Positions 51,836-62,929 of a stretch of 64,000 nt of DNA are shown piece after piece (within the stretch, counting starts at the first letter, position 1; each line of letters begins with the position of its first letter). Below the pieces are notes generated by a model. The model worked only from the letters and a program-made list of their open reading frames with translations, had not been told where the DNA came from and ran no database searches. The DNA is taken from positions 360,365 through 424,364 of the forward strand of contig BCKT01000007.1 in NCBI GenBank assembly GCA_003116875.1. The letters are read 5' to 3'. The position numbers were made by a program, and so were the translations under genes. The DNA comes from Takashimella koratensis. Taxonomy: Eukaryota; Basidiomycota; Tremellomycetes; Trichosporonales; Tetragoniomycetaceae.

Positions 51836-52561
51836 CTAAACCTCTTCCAAGTACCCCTGAACGATCAACCTCTCAATCTGACTCCTCGCCAACCTGTACC
51901 TCTCTCCTTTACTCAACTCCACCCTCTCTCCACCTTCCAACACTACCTCCCCTGCGTCGGCTACCACTCTCACATCCACCATGAGTTCCCCGGGCGGTCT
52001 CTCGATCCCCGCGCTCAGATCGAGGACATCGAGAAAGTCGGATTTATAGTCGAGTACGAGGTCGTTGTAACCACGAAGAAAATCGAGTTCCTGGGGCGAG
52101 AGAGAAGAGCGCAGGTCTGCTGGCTCGTCGGGAGTTGATGCGGTGGTGGAGGTGGTTGCGGGGTTGTTGGTGGTGGTGGTGATGGTGGTGTTGGGGGAAG
52201 GAGCGGCGCCTGATGCAAGAGACGAGGGGGAGAGGAGGTACGCCAATGCACCTCCTGAATCCCACCATCGTTCCCTCAACCCTCCCGTTCTCGTGGCTAG
52301 GTACGCAAGCAAACACCGTTTATTTCGCCTCGCAGCTAGGTGGCTCACTGTCAGAGCGCATACGAGGCCCCGGTCCTGCGACAACGAGACCTGTCCATGG
52401 ATTTCAGCGGCCTGGGCGATGGAAGCGCCCAGTTGGCGCGTCTCGAGGCAGATCGAGAGGATAAGAGGGAGCGCGTATTTCGGGATAGGTAGGTGTGGTG
52501 TAGAAGAGAGAGTAGACCGGTGAGAGGAAGTGACGAGTTGGAGAGCGAGGTCGCCGTACAT
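51836..52561 (-). CDS. PSF1: GINS complex subunit Psf1
   Basis: Psf1 is one of four GINS subunits that, with Cdc45 and Mcm2-7, form the CMG replicative helicase. Single exon, 241 residues. The start at 52561 (MYGDLALQLVTSSHRS) is the conserved family start, and 45 open codons upstream are leader. Other landmarks: CLETRQLGASIAQ, LAARRNKRCLLAYLATR (the characteristic RNKR block), LSPQELDFLRGYNDLVLDY, and the small C-terminal domain PPGELMVDVRVVADAG, LSKGERYRLARSQIERLIVQGYLEEV. A Ser/Thr/Asn-rich loop of about 40 residues (TTITTTTNNPATTSTT) is inserted in the middle. An ACGCGT box lies 79 bp upstream. Confidence 0.93.
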   Translation of the reverse strand: MYGDLALQLVTSSHRSTLSSTPHLPIPKYALPLILSICLETRQLGASIAQAAEIHGQVSLSQDRGLVCALTVSHLAARRNKRCLLAYLATRTGGLRERWWDSGGALAYLLSPSSLASGAAPSPNTTITTTTNNPATTSTTASTPDEPADLRSSLSPQELDFLRGYNDLVLDYKSDFLDVLDLSAGIERPPGELMVDVRVVADAGEVVLEGGERVELSKGERYRLARSQIERLIVQGYLEEV

Positions 52562-52639
52562 CGTGTGTCGAGGCTCGGGCGTCGAGGGCGAGGGCGAGCG
52601 GGATGGATGGAGGTGAGGAAAGAGGAAAAGTGAACTTTG

Positions 52640-52645
52640 ACGCGT
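52640..52645. promoter_or_regulatory. MCB-type ACGCGT box upstream of PSF1
   Basis: In TTTGACGCGTGC, 79 bp from the PSF1 ATG, inside the 306-bp divergent promoter shared with LSC1. Confidence 0.45.
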
Positions 52646-52665
52646 GCATTGTTGTTGTAGTAGCT

Positions 52666-52671
52666 CACGTG
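52666..52671. promoter_or_regulatory. CACGTG box, first of a pair
   Basis: E-box core in the PSF1/LSC1 divergent promoter. A second copy is 22 bp downstream, so the two sit about two helical turns apart. Confidence 0.4.
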
Positions 52672-52687
52672 TCTCTCGCGTGGAAGA

Positions 52688-52693
52688 CACGTG
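52688..52693. promoter_or_regulatory. CACGTG box, second of a pair
   Basis: Lies in GACACGTGCA. Paired with the copy at 52666-52671. The site is nearer to LSC1 (175 bp from its ATG) than to PSF1. Confidence 0.4.
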
Positions 52694-52867
52694 CACATAC
52701 CCCGCTGAGGGCGGAAATGTTCGGCCTTAGTGGGGTGCGGCGGCAGTGATAACCCACCCCCTAGGCTGTCGACCAAAATCAACCACGACGACCGCGACAA
52801 CCCCCTCCTTGATCCTCATCCACCCTTCATCCACTCTCACACCGCTGCTCTCGCCCTCACAGTCATC

Positions 52868-54391
52868 ATGTACCGCACCCTCCGTACCGCCTCGACCGTC
52901 GCCAAATCCGGTACGTCCCTATTCCACCCCTTCGCGCCGTCGCGATGCACAGGTCTCGCCCCACCCCTCTCACGCCTCCCACGTTCCGCGATTCCATCCG
53001 ATCCAACCCATGCCCTCCTCCTTTCTTCACCTCACCTAATACCTGCTTCCCATCTATGCCTCTCCTGCTCTACTCCCCATTCCACGAACAGCCACTGACT
53101 CTCACAGGCACCCGGTCGTTCTCCTCGTCCACCCCTCGCGCGAGCTACGAAGACACCATCAAGAACATTCTCATCCGTGCGTGTCGGGGTCGTGTCGATG
53201 GCCCAAAGCATCCTGCGGGTCTGCACTTGGTCCTGAACCTATCGCTAACCTCAGACAGACAAGGACACCAAGGTCCTCGTCCAGGGCTTTACCGGCAAGA
53301 CCGTGAGTAAACCGCTCCTCTACTCTCCCGTCATCCTTTGTTCCTCACTGACCACGCTTTTTTACATCCAACAGGGTACGTTCCACGCGCAGCAGGCTAT
53401 CGACTATGGAACGCGCATGATCGGTGGTACCAACCCCAAGGCAAGTATCCCCCTCTCATCCCAATCCAGCAACTCGTTCCCTCCCCTTGCCATATCACTT
53501 ACCTCCCGAACCTACGCAGAAAGCCGGCCAGACCCACCTCGGCCTGCCCGTGTACGGATCCGTCCGTGACGCTGTCTCCGCCGCGCAGCCTGACGCGTCC
53601 GTCATCTACGTTCCCCCCGCGGGCGCTGCGGACGCTATCATCGAGGCGATCGAGAACGAGATCAAGCTCATCGTCACTATCACCGAGGGGATCCCGCAAC
53701 GTGACCAAATTCGCGTCTTCCATGCCCTCCGTAGCCAGAGCAAAAGCCGAATGATCGGTGGTAACTGCCCAGGTATCATCTCCGAGGGTTGCAAGATGGG
53801 TATCATGCCCGGTCACATCTTCAAGCAGGGCAAGATTGGTACGTCGAAGAGGCGGATCAAGTCGAGCTAGGCTAACCATGTCACAGGTGTTGTCTCCCGC
53901 TCGGGTACCCTCACCTACGAGGCTGTCAAGTGAGTAACTTGAGATTGCGTTCATCATCCCGGCCCACCGCTAACGCCCCCAGCCAAACTACGCTCGCCGG
54001 TCTCGGCCAGTCGCTGACCGTCGGAATCGGCGGTGACCCTTTCCCCGGTACCCAGCATATTGACGTTGTCAAGGTCCTACTCTCCGACCCCCGTACCGAG
54101 GGTATCGTCCTCATCGGCGAGATTGGTGGTTCGATGGAAGAGGACGCGGCAGCTTACCTCGCCGAGCACAACGTTGGTCCCAACGCCAAACCCGTCGTTG
54201 CGTTCATCGCAGGTCGAACCGCCCCGCCCGGTCGTCGTATGGGTCACGCCGGAGCAATCATCAGTGGCGGAAAGGGAGCGGCAAGTGATAAGGTCGCAGC
54301 TTTGCAGAAGGCCGGTGCCGTCATCGCGGAGAGCCCGGCACAGATTGGGGACTTGATGCTCAAGGAGATGAAGCGTGTGGGCAAGGCCTAA
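52868..54391 (+). CDS. LSC1: succinyl-CoA ligase (ADP/GDP-forming) alpha subunit, mitochondrial
   Basis: This is the tricarboxylic-acid-cycle enzyme that converts succinyl-CoA to succinate with substrate-level phosphorylation. The alpha subunit binds CoA and carries the phosphohistidine. Seven or so exons. The start at 52868 ([14 protein letters not shown]) and the next exon ([20 protein letters not shown]) form a typical mitochondrial presequence. Core blocks: [20 protein letters not shown] (CoA-binding Rossmann start), [113 protein letters not shown], then [20 protein letters not shown], where the GHAGA histidine is the phosphorylated residue. Ends [12 protein letters not shown]. All key regions are intact. 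Confidence 0.95.
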
Positions 54392-54885
54392 GCAAGGTCC
54401 AAGGAGCGCGGGTGGTGGTGGGGGGGGAGAGAAACACAGAGCAGAGGAAAAGGACAGAGGTGGTGGTGAATCAAGAGGTAGATCGTGGACGGTCGCAGTA
54501 ACAAAGAAAATGATTGGCCTTTGGGCATCAGATGAATTCACGTTTTGCCATGTGACTCGAGTCTGCCCGAATCTGCTTACTGCTTCTGCTGGGCCTCGCC
54601 ATCTGTCATCAAATCTACACTTGCCGCCTGCGCCCTCTCCATTGCGCCCTCGCTTCCGTCCCCATTTGCGCCCCCGCCTTCCGAGTATCCGATATGTATT
54701 CCTCGTTCTAACACCTCGCAAGTCCATGTTATGGCCACTTTGCAAACGGACAAGGTTGAAGCGAGGTGGATGTTTAGACCCAAAAATGATCTAGTCAAAT
54801 CCGTGGGCAAAATGATAAATTTGACATATCGTCTATCTCCTTCACTATCTCGCCTCTCTCCCCTGTCTATAACCCACAACATCAC
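54392..54885. other. intergenic between convergent genes
   Basis: 3' regions of LSC1 and the KGIKG-motif gene. A plus ORF (54375-54794) overlaps the LSC1 end and is not supported. Confidence 0.4.
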
Positions 54886-57800
54886 CTACCTCCCCTTGAA
54901 GATCCCCTTGATCCCCTTCCTCTTCTTCCCTTCCCCGAAACTCGTAGTACTCCCAGCCCCACTAGCCTGGACGTACATACTCTGTGCTAACCGGGGACTC
55001 ACGTCACCTCCTCTACCTACCACGGGGTACCGATTATCCCCCGTATCGTAGCTAGCCCGGGGGTATCCTCCTCCAGGTCCACCAGGTCCACCGGGTCCAG
55101 GACCGGAGCCGTACGGAGACTGGAGGTACGTTCCGGACCCCGGAGACGCTGCGGACGCCTGTGGAGATTGAGTATAAGGTGACGATAAAGCCGAGTGTTG
55201 AGGTGTATAGTAACCGGGATTAGGACCGGCACCTTGTTCTCCCCTACTTTGGTTAGAGAATCGAGCCGGAGACTGTAGTTGCGAGTGGCTGAGACTGTGC
55301 CCGTGCGAAGGATGACCGTACCCTGGTGATTGGGCGCTGTGACCACCGTGTCCATGCTTGATACTCGGTCCAGAGACGACGGGTGAATCGTAGATGCTCC
55401 CTTTGCGGAGCACAATCTCGGGGGTGGGTTCCATCGTAGCGGTCGAGTAAGTCTCGGGCGACTGAGTCTGGGATTGGGGAGGAAGAGGACCAGAGCTAGG
55501 AGGAGGGAGCGGAGGGAGGTTCTTGTGTCGGTTGGGAGAAGTAGGACCGCTACCACCGGGACCAGAGGGACCGCCAGGTCCCGAGGTGAACGAAGGCGAA
55601 GAGCGGTGACCGCGGACAGGGGTACCTTGCGGGTGTCCGATCCCGATCCCGCTCGAGTAAGAAGGCGACTGCTGGTGTTGGTGATGCTGGGGGTGGGGTT
55701 GATACCCTTGCGAGTGGTGTGCTGGGTGATGCGCGTGAGGCTGGTGCTGTGGATGCGGTGGGAGTTGTTGATGCGGTGGGAGTTGTTGACCTTGTCCCTG
55801 CCCACTTGGCCCACTTTGCTCTCGCGCTCCATTCAAAACCTCTACAGTCGACCCCATCATCCTCTCATCTACCCTCTCTTTCACACTCGTGTTATCCACC
55901 GTATCGCTCCGCCTCCGTACCGATGTGGAGCCGTAACTCTCGCGTCGAGCTCCGGATGCCCCCGGTCCACTGGGCGTACCAGTCGGGGCGTACTTGGAGC
56001 TCGTAGGGCTCACGCTCTGGCTTCCGCTCCCTGACGACCCGGCCCGCCCTCCGCCGCCGCCGCCAACCCCGTTGGTTAATGGCGCAGAGACCGATCGGAG
56101 GTTGAGGTTGATATTGAACAACGAAGACCTAGACTGTCCTGGACCCGGTTCCCGAGGTCCACCCTGTCCTTGAGCTGGAGGCGCGCCGGTGGGGCTATTG
56201 ATCGACGACCTGTCCGTAAACGCAGAAGACGACGAGTCCCTACGTTCCCTCTTGCCGCGATTCACGAGGTACGCCATGTTTGGCGGCGGTGCGAGCGGGG
56301 TGAGATCGACCGTTCGCCCGTTCCCGTTCCCTCGTGGCCCCGTTCCGTTCGCCACGCTCGTCCGTGCCCCCGCGGGTCGGTTCGATCGACCGGGCGTAGG
56401 GTACCCATTCACAGCCCCACTTGATCTCTCCCTACCTACTGGCGCGCCACCATCGTACCCCACGCCTGGCCCACCACGGACCGCCCCATCGTAGGCATGC
56501 GGGTACCCGTACCCTCCTCCTCTGGCCTCCACATCCGTCTCGTAGCTATTCCCCAAACCGACCATGCTCCCCGATCCGCCCGAAGGCTTGCGCGACTTGG
56601 GCTTCATCTTAGCGAGCAGCCCCTTGATCCCCTTTTTCTTCCGGTCCGGCTCGTCTTCGCTAAGCGAGAGCGCGGCGAGCCGCGACGCGCTGACGGAGCG
56701 AGAGTCCCGGTCGCGAGGGGCCTGGGAATAGCCGTCCCTATCCCGGAAGGAAGGGTCGCGGTCGTGCACCGATGAAGCGCGAGAGTCACGGAAGAAAGAA
56801 GGTCGAGCAGGGGTAGCCATAGATACGGCTCGAGGGAACTCGTGTACGTTCTCGCGGCGGTCGCCATCAAGTCCGAGGCTGAATCTGTCAGCGTTGATCT
56901 CTTACCCCGACTCACTGCATATCCATCATACTCCCGCTTCCACCATGACTCCCTCCAAACAAACTCGTGACGCTGCCTCCAAACCGGCCAAAGATACTCC
57001 TCCTCCCCGTCCCGTGCCCTGTTGAGCTCGCTCCGTCACCTCGCACTGCACCCGCACGAACTGCAAACGAGAAGGGCCGGATACTCGCGTCGGCCGGAGA
57101 CGCTGCCGGTGTCCAAAGATCATCATCGTCATCGTACCCCATCCCCAACTTGGGACTGCGCTCGAGAACCCCGGGGCTGCTCGCGCCCTTTCCGTGGCCG
57201 GGTTTCCGCACAGCCAAACCGCCATTGCCGACGCCGAGGGTGTTGGAGGACTGGGGGAACGCGCGGTCCCCGACCCCGGGGATAGCGACGACACTGCTCC
57301 CTGGTGTGCGCGGGAGGCTGATCTCGCGGTCGGGTATGTAATGCGTATGCGGGCGCGGGCTCTGTGTCAGACCCGAAGCGATACTGGGGGTTGCGTAGGT
57401 GTCGAGCGAGAGCTGGGTAGGGGTGGAGGGACTCGGTCGGAGCGTAGGTGCCGACGGCCGCAGCATGGATGGGACGTCGGGGATAGGAACGAGTGCAGGT
57501 CCAACAGGTCCGTGCTCGTATGCGAGCTCCTCGGGTTCCGGGAACCGACCAAGCCGCTGGGCCTCGGCGCGAATGTCAGTGACGAGGCGGTACTGGTTAT
57601 GCAAGAATGTCTGAAGCCGGGTGTACCGGAACGCCGATGACGAGGGGAACTAGACGTTAGAAGCTGTTCTCCGCGTCAGGACTCACCTTGGTCATGACTG
57701 CCTTGATACCTTCCTCTGACAAGGGCCCACCCTTGAGACCTCTGAAATGAGGGGGCAGACCTTCACCGCTTCCCCCTTCTTCCCAATTAAACCCCCTCCA

Positions 57801-59894
57801 TCCGACCTTGACAACCCTCGCGTCTCTCTGCGCCCTTCGCTTCGCCTTCTTCCGCCTCTCCCTGGCATGCGCGTCCGCCGAGCTCGTCGACCCGGACTTG
57901 GGGCTACTCAGAGTCTCCGATTCGTCCGAATCAGACAGACTCGCTCGGAGCGCTTCGTCCTCCTTCCGAAGGAGGTCTCGCCAGTCAGCGTCGGAAGACC
58001 GGCCCCAGATCCCGGGGCCAGAGACGTCGACGTCGGCGAGGTCACGATCGCGCATCATGCATTCCAAGCACATCTCCTCAGGCGGGACAGGCGGTTTCAA
58101 CGGAGCGACCGAGGGCCGGCCGAGACCCAGACCCACGGCGCCGACTACAGCACCGACGTCGAGCTGGGTGCGTAAAGCCGCGGGGGTCGGGTAGGGGCCC
58201 GAGTCGAAGGGAGCCGGGATGGCAGGCATGGTAGATGCCGAAGAAGGCTGTTGCCGGTGTCGAGCGGCCGCGGGGCCGGAAGAAGCACGAGGGGTCGTGT
58301 CGATGGCGTTGGGTTGAGGTGGGCCCGCGATCGCGGCTTGTGGGTAGGTTGCGGATTTCTCGGGTGAGCGATGAAGTGGGGCGCGGGTAAACGTCTGCGG
58401 CTCGGCAGTGAGGACTTCGCCGCCGAAGACGGCTTGCGCGCGGGGCGGGGTCGTGACTTCGGCGGACGAGCCCGTGGTGATTGGCGGCACCGACGCCGTC
58501 ACTGATGGAGGCCGGGGCAGTGATCGCTTCTTCTGCGGCGTGGATAGAGCCTCTGGCGAGACACCTTCCTCCAGGTCAACACCTCCCACACTCGGCACGG
58601 GCATTGGCATTGGTGGGACTGGCGGTCGTTCATCCCCAACCTCCACCTCCCCCTCGGCACCTACGACACCCGGGTACACCTGCGCGTGGGCTTGCGGCGA
58701 GTCGTCGGGTGTGAACGAGCCGATCATGTGTGTAACGCGAACGGGGGACGCCTCCTTGTGTACCTTGTGAGACTCGACAAGCGTTCTCCGCCGTGGTAAG
58801 GGGGACTCGCGCAGTCGAGGGGAGGGCGCAGCGGGTTCGAGACCGAAACCGGGATTGTCAGATGTTGGGGTGAGGGGAGAGGTCGTGTGAATCGTGAGAG
58901 TAGGTGCGAGAGCTCGGCGTGAGCCGACCCCAGCGGCGCTGGTGGTGTTTGCTCGCGCCGGGGATCCAGGTCCTGGAGGCGTTCCCTGTTGTCGCGGACC
59001 CGAGGGGACGTTGAGCGGCGCCCAGGGAGTCGGGCGTGGACTCGACGCGGACTGGACCGATAGCGACGGCGACGATGTGAGGCTGGGTGGGGCGGGATTG
59101 TGAGAAAAGTCAAAATCTGACGGCGTCGGCGGTTTCAGAGGAGAGATGGGGGAGATGGAGGGCAGCGCGAGCGGGAGTGATATTGACATTGGGTCGGCAG
59201 GCGGGGTCGGTTGGGGATGGGTCAGCGCGAGGGTAGGGAACGGCGCAGCGGTCGACGGTGTAGAAGTGGTGGTGGATGAAGTTGTCGATCTGGACGAGTT
59301 GTTGGGGTTGGTCGAACTGGGCGGTGGGACGGGCCCCTTTGGTCGAGGTTTGGTCGTTCGGGTTGAGTGTGACGAGGAAACACCGCTACCACTTCTCCCT
59401 ACGACGCCGCCTCCACCTCCACTGCTACCTGGCCTCTCAGTAGCGCCCGTTGCCATGCTCGCGCGACTGGACGACGCGATCGGCGCTTCTCCTGAACCCG
59501 CCCCAGCGACGACTCGGCCCGAGTTGGTGCGCCCGATCGAGTCGGTGGGCAACGCGTACCCGCTGTTGAAAGAGGAGTGAGACGGCGAGCGCGACGGCCC
59601 GGCCTCGGGCTGTACGAAGGACGGATGTTGAGGGAGAGGTGGGGTTTGAGAGTGGGGGTAGCCAGTAGGCATCGGTGGATGCTGGTCACGCGTCGGAGAG
59701 GAGACAAACGACTCGACCGACATGTTGTTGAATGACCCGAGGTGGAAGGTTGGGAGGTGCAGCGTCGCCGGCCGGCTGCCCGCGATCGAGGTAGGTGAGC
59801 CTCCACTGGTAGGTTGCGGGTGCGAAGGGGTAGGTGAAGGTGGGATGGGGACTGGTGCCGGTTGGACAAAGTCCGAGGGGTTGGTCGTCGACAT
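54886..59894 (-). CDS. large disordered fungal protein with paired KKxKGIKG motifs, function unknown
   Basis: Three exons (about 57696-59894, 56916-57657, 54886-56879), in phase at both introns, give about 1,640 residues. Start at 59894 (MSTTNPSDFVQPAPVPIP). Most of the protein is Ser/Pro/Gly-rich and disordered. Ordered islands: PPEEMCLECMMRDRDLADVDV then WGRSSDADWRDLLRKEDEAL (a Cys pair and acidic helix), a basic stretch ARERRKKAKRRAQRD, VKVGWRGFNWEEG, SEEGIKAVMTKFPSSSAFRY and TRLQTFLHNQYRLVTDIRA then EAQRLGRFPEPEELAYEHG (helical). Near the middle is DRKKKGIKGLLAKMKPKSRK, and the extreme C-terminus is KKRKGIKGIFKGR. The same basic amphipathic motif therefore occurs twice. A His/Gln-rich and a PGGPGGPGG stretch lie between. 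I know no assigned function. A membrane- or cortex-binding scaffold would fit the basic motifs, but this is inference. Confidence 0.8.
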
Positions 59895-62872
59895 GGTGGA
59901 AAATATACGGTTGCGCAGGAGGGTGCCCTGTCGACGGGGTGGGGGAGGGAGAGGGGAGGGGAAAGGAAGGCGCCAAGTGCCCCCAGTATCCGGGACGGAG
60001 GGACGCTGCGGGGCGCAGACTATGCGGCGGTGGGGCGGTAGTGGGTGGTAGTGATACAATGTGCAATGAAGAGTCACAGACGGAGGCGATCGTGTCCAGT
60101 CGTGATGCTGCGAGTGGGTCGAGGATGAGGATGATCACAATGTTGAGCAGGGGTAATGGTCAAGGTCAAAGTGTCAGGTGTTGCGGGGCAAGCAAACAGA
60201 CCGAGGCACTGGGAAATGCTAAACAACATACACTATGCATCATGCACCATTCAGCAAGTATAAAGTACAATCCAACACAACCCAGTGACACCAGTCAGTC
60301 GGTCACCAGGGATCTAACTACCCATCGTAAGCAGTGACCCCAGACGCCGGACCACAGGGATGCTCGAGCTGCCTATTTCCCCGATCGCGACTCTACGACA
60401 TAAAGACAGACAGACATTGCTCGTCGCGTCTGAGATGGAAGACTGGAGGCACAAGAGGCACCGCTGTCCTGTCTTCGGGCTGGATCAGCAGATCATCGAG
60501 GGCACCGAGGGTACGAGGGCACGAGGGTACTGAGGGGATCAATGGACCGCAGTGACTGTGGAGAGAGCTGGTGAGACGGCCTCGGCGGTGCCAAGGATCT
60601 CGAGCACCGCAGCACAGGAACACTGAGCGGAAGACAGGGTGGGAACAAACGTTGAACCCGGGATAAAAGCCGAACCAGAGCGGGCCAGGGGGACAGGAGG
60701 AGGGGGGTAGCGAGCGTAAGCCGACCCAATCCCAAGCCACCGGACGGGTCAAGTCTCATTTCCCCCCCTGACTTGTTTTCACTTTTCGTACCGCACCGCA
60801 ACAGCAACCGATTCGAGCGCACCGCAGCCCATGGCGTGGAACCGGGGGCGGATAGGCCTGGGACCAGAGTGGGTAGCAGGGATAGGCGCGCGGGTATGGC
60901 TTCACGGTTAAGCTTAATTGGGAGCAGGGGAAAGTGACCAGCTGAAACTGGAGTCGACTGCTGTAAAGGGTGAAACAGAACAGCGCAGTTTAACCTTGCA
61001 TTGCAGTCAGCGTTGAGAGCGAGAGCAGGAGCGAGAGCAGGAGCAGGGGCAGGGGGGCAGGGGGGCAGGGGAGATGAACACAGGAGCCAAAGGTAATCTT
61101 GGACACATGGCCTGCGACCCATGCGTGATGGGCAGGGGGCAACGAGGAGATTCATGGTCGTTTCACAAGCACCTTTTGTGCAGATCCACCCACCATCCGC
61201 TGCACACAACACGAGCACAATGCAACCTTGACAAAGCGGCAGTGGACATGTTTCATGCCTCGATCCTCGTACACTGTGCGTGCGATCAAGAGAGAAGAAG
61301 CGCTAGGGACTCATGAGACAGGGGCAAGTCCCGACTTTGTCCAGGTGGGCGCGTACGTACGTCTAGTCCTCTGCCAGGATTTCGTTGACGACTCACTCAA
61401 CCGACACGACCACCTCCCACCTTACCTCCCGACTCCCAACCCACTCACCCTCGTCGTTGAGCCTGCTGGACAGTCTCTCGACGCTCCCCACCCCACATCC
61501 CCCCTCTCCTCTCGCCCCTGCCCATCCTTTCATCGCCCCTTATCTCTGGTCGGTGCACCTTCAAGACACGTCTCGCCACCTCCCACCTCCCTGTTCATTT
61601 CGCAGTCGGTCGAGGTCGTAATCGTCAACAGGCGAGGTATCTACCCCTTGCCTATCCTTTTCTTTCCTGTTCATCTCCATCATCTCTTTGTCCTCATCTT
61701 ACCTCCCTTCCATCGACCAAAGGCGACACTGATTGCTTCTCCGACCACAAGAGTGACGTTCCAAAGGATTCAACGAAATACGACCACGCCTATACCGTGC
61801 CCAAGACCACGCCCGCTCTTCACCCTTGCGCCCAATTGCAAGGACGTACTCGGCCCCTCTCGCAGTCTAGCCAGCGACAGCGTCAAAGGACACCCGTGTC
61901 TTGGCAAGCGATAGCGAGAGCTGTGCACGGGGTGAGTGGTCGTGTTATCTTGTCCTCTTGTCATCGTACCATGTCATTGAGGGGTGTTGTCCGGGCCGCG
62001 CTCCGTGTCGTCGAGATCATCGATTCATCCGTGTCTCCGTGATCGTTGGCTCCTTTGAACGTTGGGAGGGGGTGGCACTCTATTTCGGGTCGTCGGCGTT
62101 CAACTCCTGTCCCTTGCCTTTGCCGCATCTCCTGCTCGATGCTGCGTTGCGTGCCCTTGCCTCGCTTGTTCCATGACGATCCCCGGTCTCCATGTCCGTT
62201 GTCGTCATTATCGTTGGTCGATACCATGAGTGTTTCATCACCGTGGAATGGTCGAGATCCGTTGCGTTTCCTACCCCTAAGATCATCCCTGTCAGAGACA
62301 GAAACAATAAGATTCGCATCCATCAACCAGTGCCGTCTCTTAGCTCCCGTTCCTCTGCATTGGTCACTCATGTTTCTCCCTCCACAGTCACTCCTCGCCT
62401 CCTCCCCTTACTCTCTCACAGTCACTCCTTGTCTCTCCCTCCTCACCTCTCTCTTGGTCTCTCACGGCTCTCTCCACTCCCGACTCGGTCTCCTCCCTCC
62501 CCTCCCCCATCTTCGTCGCTCACTTGACCTCCCGACCTCACTGCCGGCCGTTGATATCGGCGACCTTGATCCCGACGACCAAGCTCCCAGCTGACCATTC
62601 CATCAACTCAGTCTCTGACCGACGTCGAACAACACTCTGACACCTGGATTCTCCCACCTGCTTCTACTTGACCACGGCAGCAATCTTCGTCCTTGGTCAC
62701 CAAACGTCACCGCGTCACGTCTCAATTCCCACAGCACAACTTCCTACCCACGTACTTCCGTTACTCGGTCGTCTGCTCGACCCGGCGGCACCTCGTGCTC
62801 GCCGTTGCTCGGCGCTAGCTCCCCGCTCGCTGCTCACGCTCGTTCCACCCACGTTCCTTACCTCCCCTCTCC
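59895..62872. other. 3-kb intergenic region between divergent genes
   Basis: No gene is recognised. A minus ORF at 60493-61218 is Pro/Leu-rich and is a reading of GC-rich repeats. 61018-61075 holds GAGCAGGAGC/GGGGCAG repeats. From 61400 the + strand becomes C/T-rich. The large distance between starts fits long regulated promoters. Confidence 0.4.
61018..61075. repeat. purine-rich GAGCAGGAGC / GGGGCAG repeat
   Basis: Imperfect tandem GCGAGAGCAGGA units pass into GGGGGCAG units. The G-rich strand is +. Confidence 0.7.
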
Positions 62873-62879
62873 TATATAA
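62873..62879 (+). promoter_or_regulatory. TATA box of the ferric-reductase-like gene
   Basis: TATATAA, 51 bp upstream of the stated ATG, followed by a short C/T leader. Confidence 0.6.
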
Positions 62880-62929
62880 CCCGCCCCTCTCTCCCTTCCA
62901 AACCTCTCCCACCCAACTTCTCACACACC

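Noticed and set aside
60493..61218. 241-codon minus ORF
   Set aside because: Pro/Leu/Ala-rich reading of GAGCAG/GGGGCAG repeats in an intergenic region. No motif or splice support.
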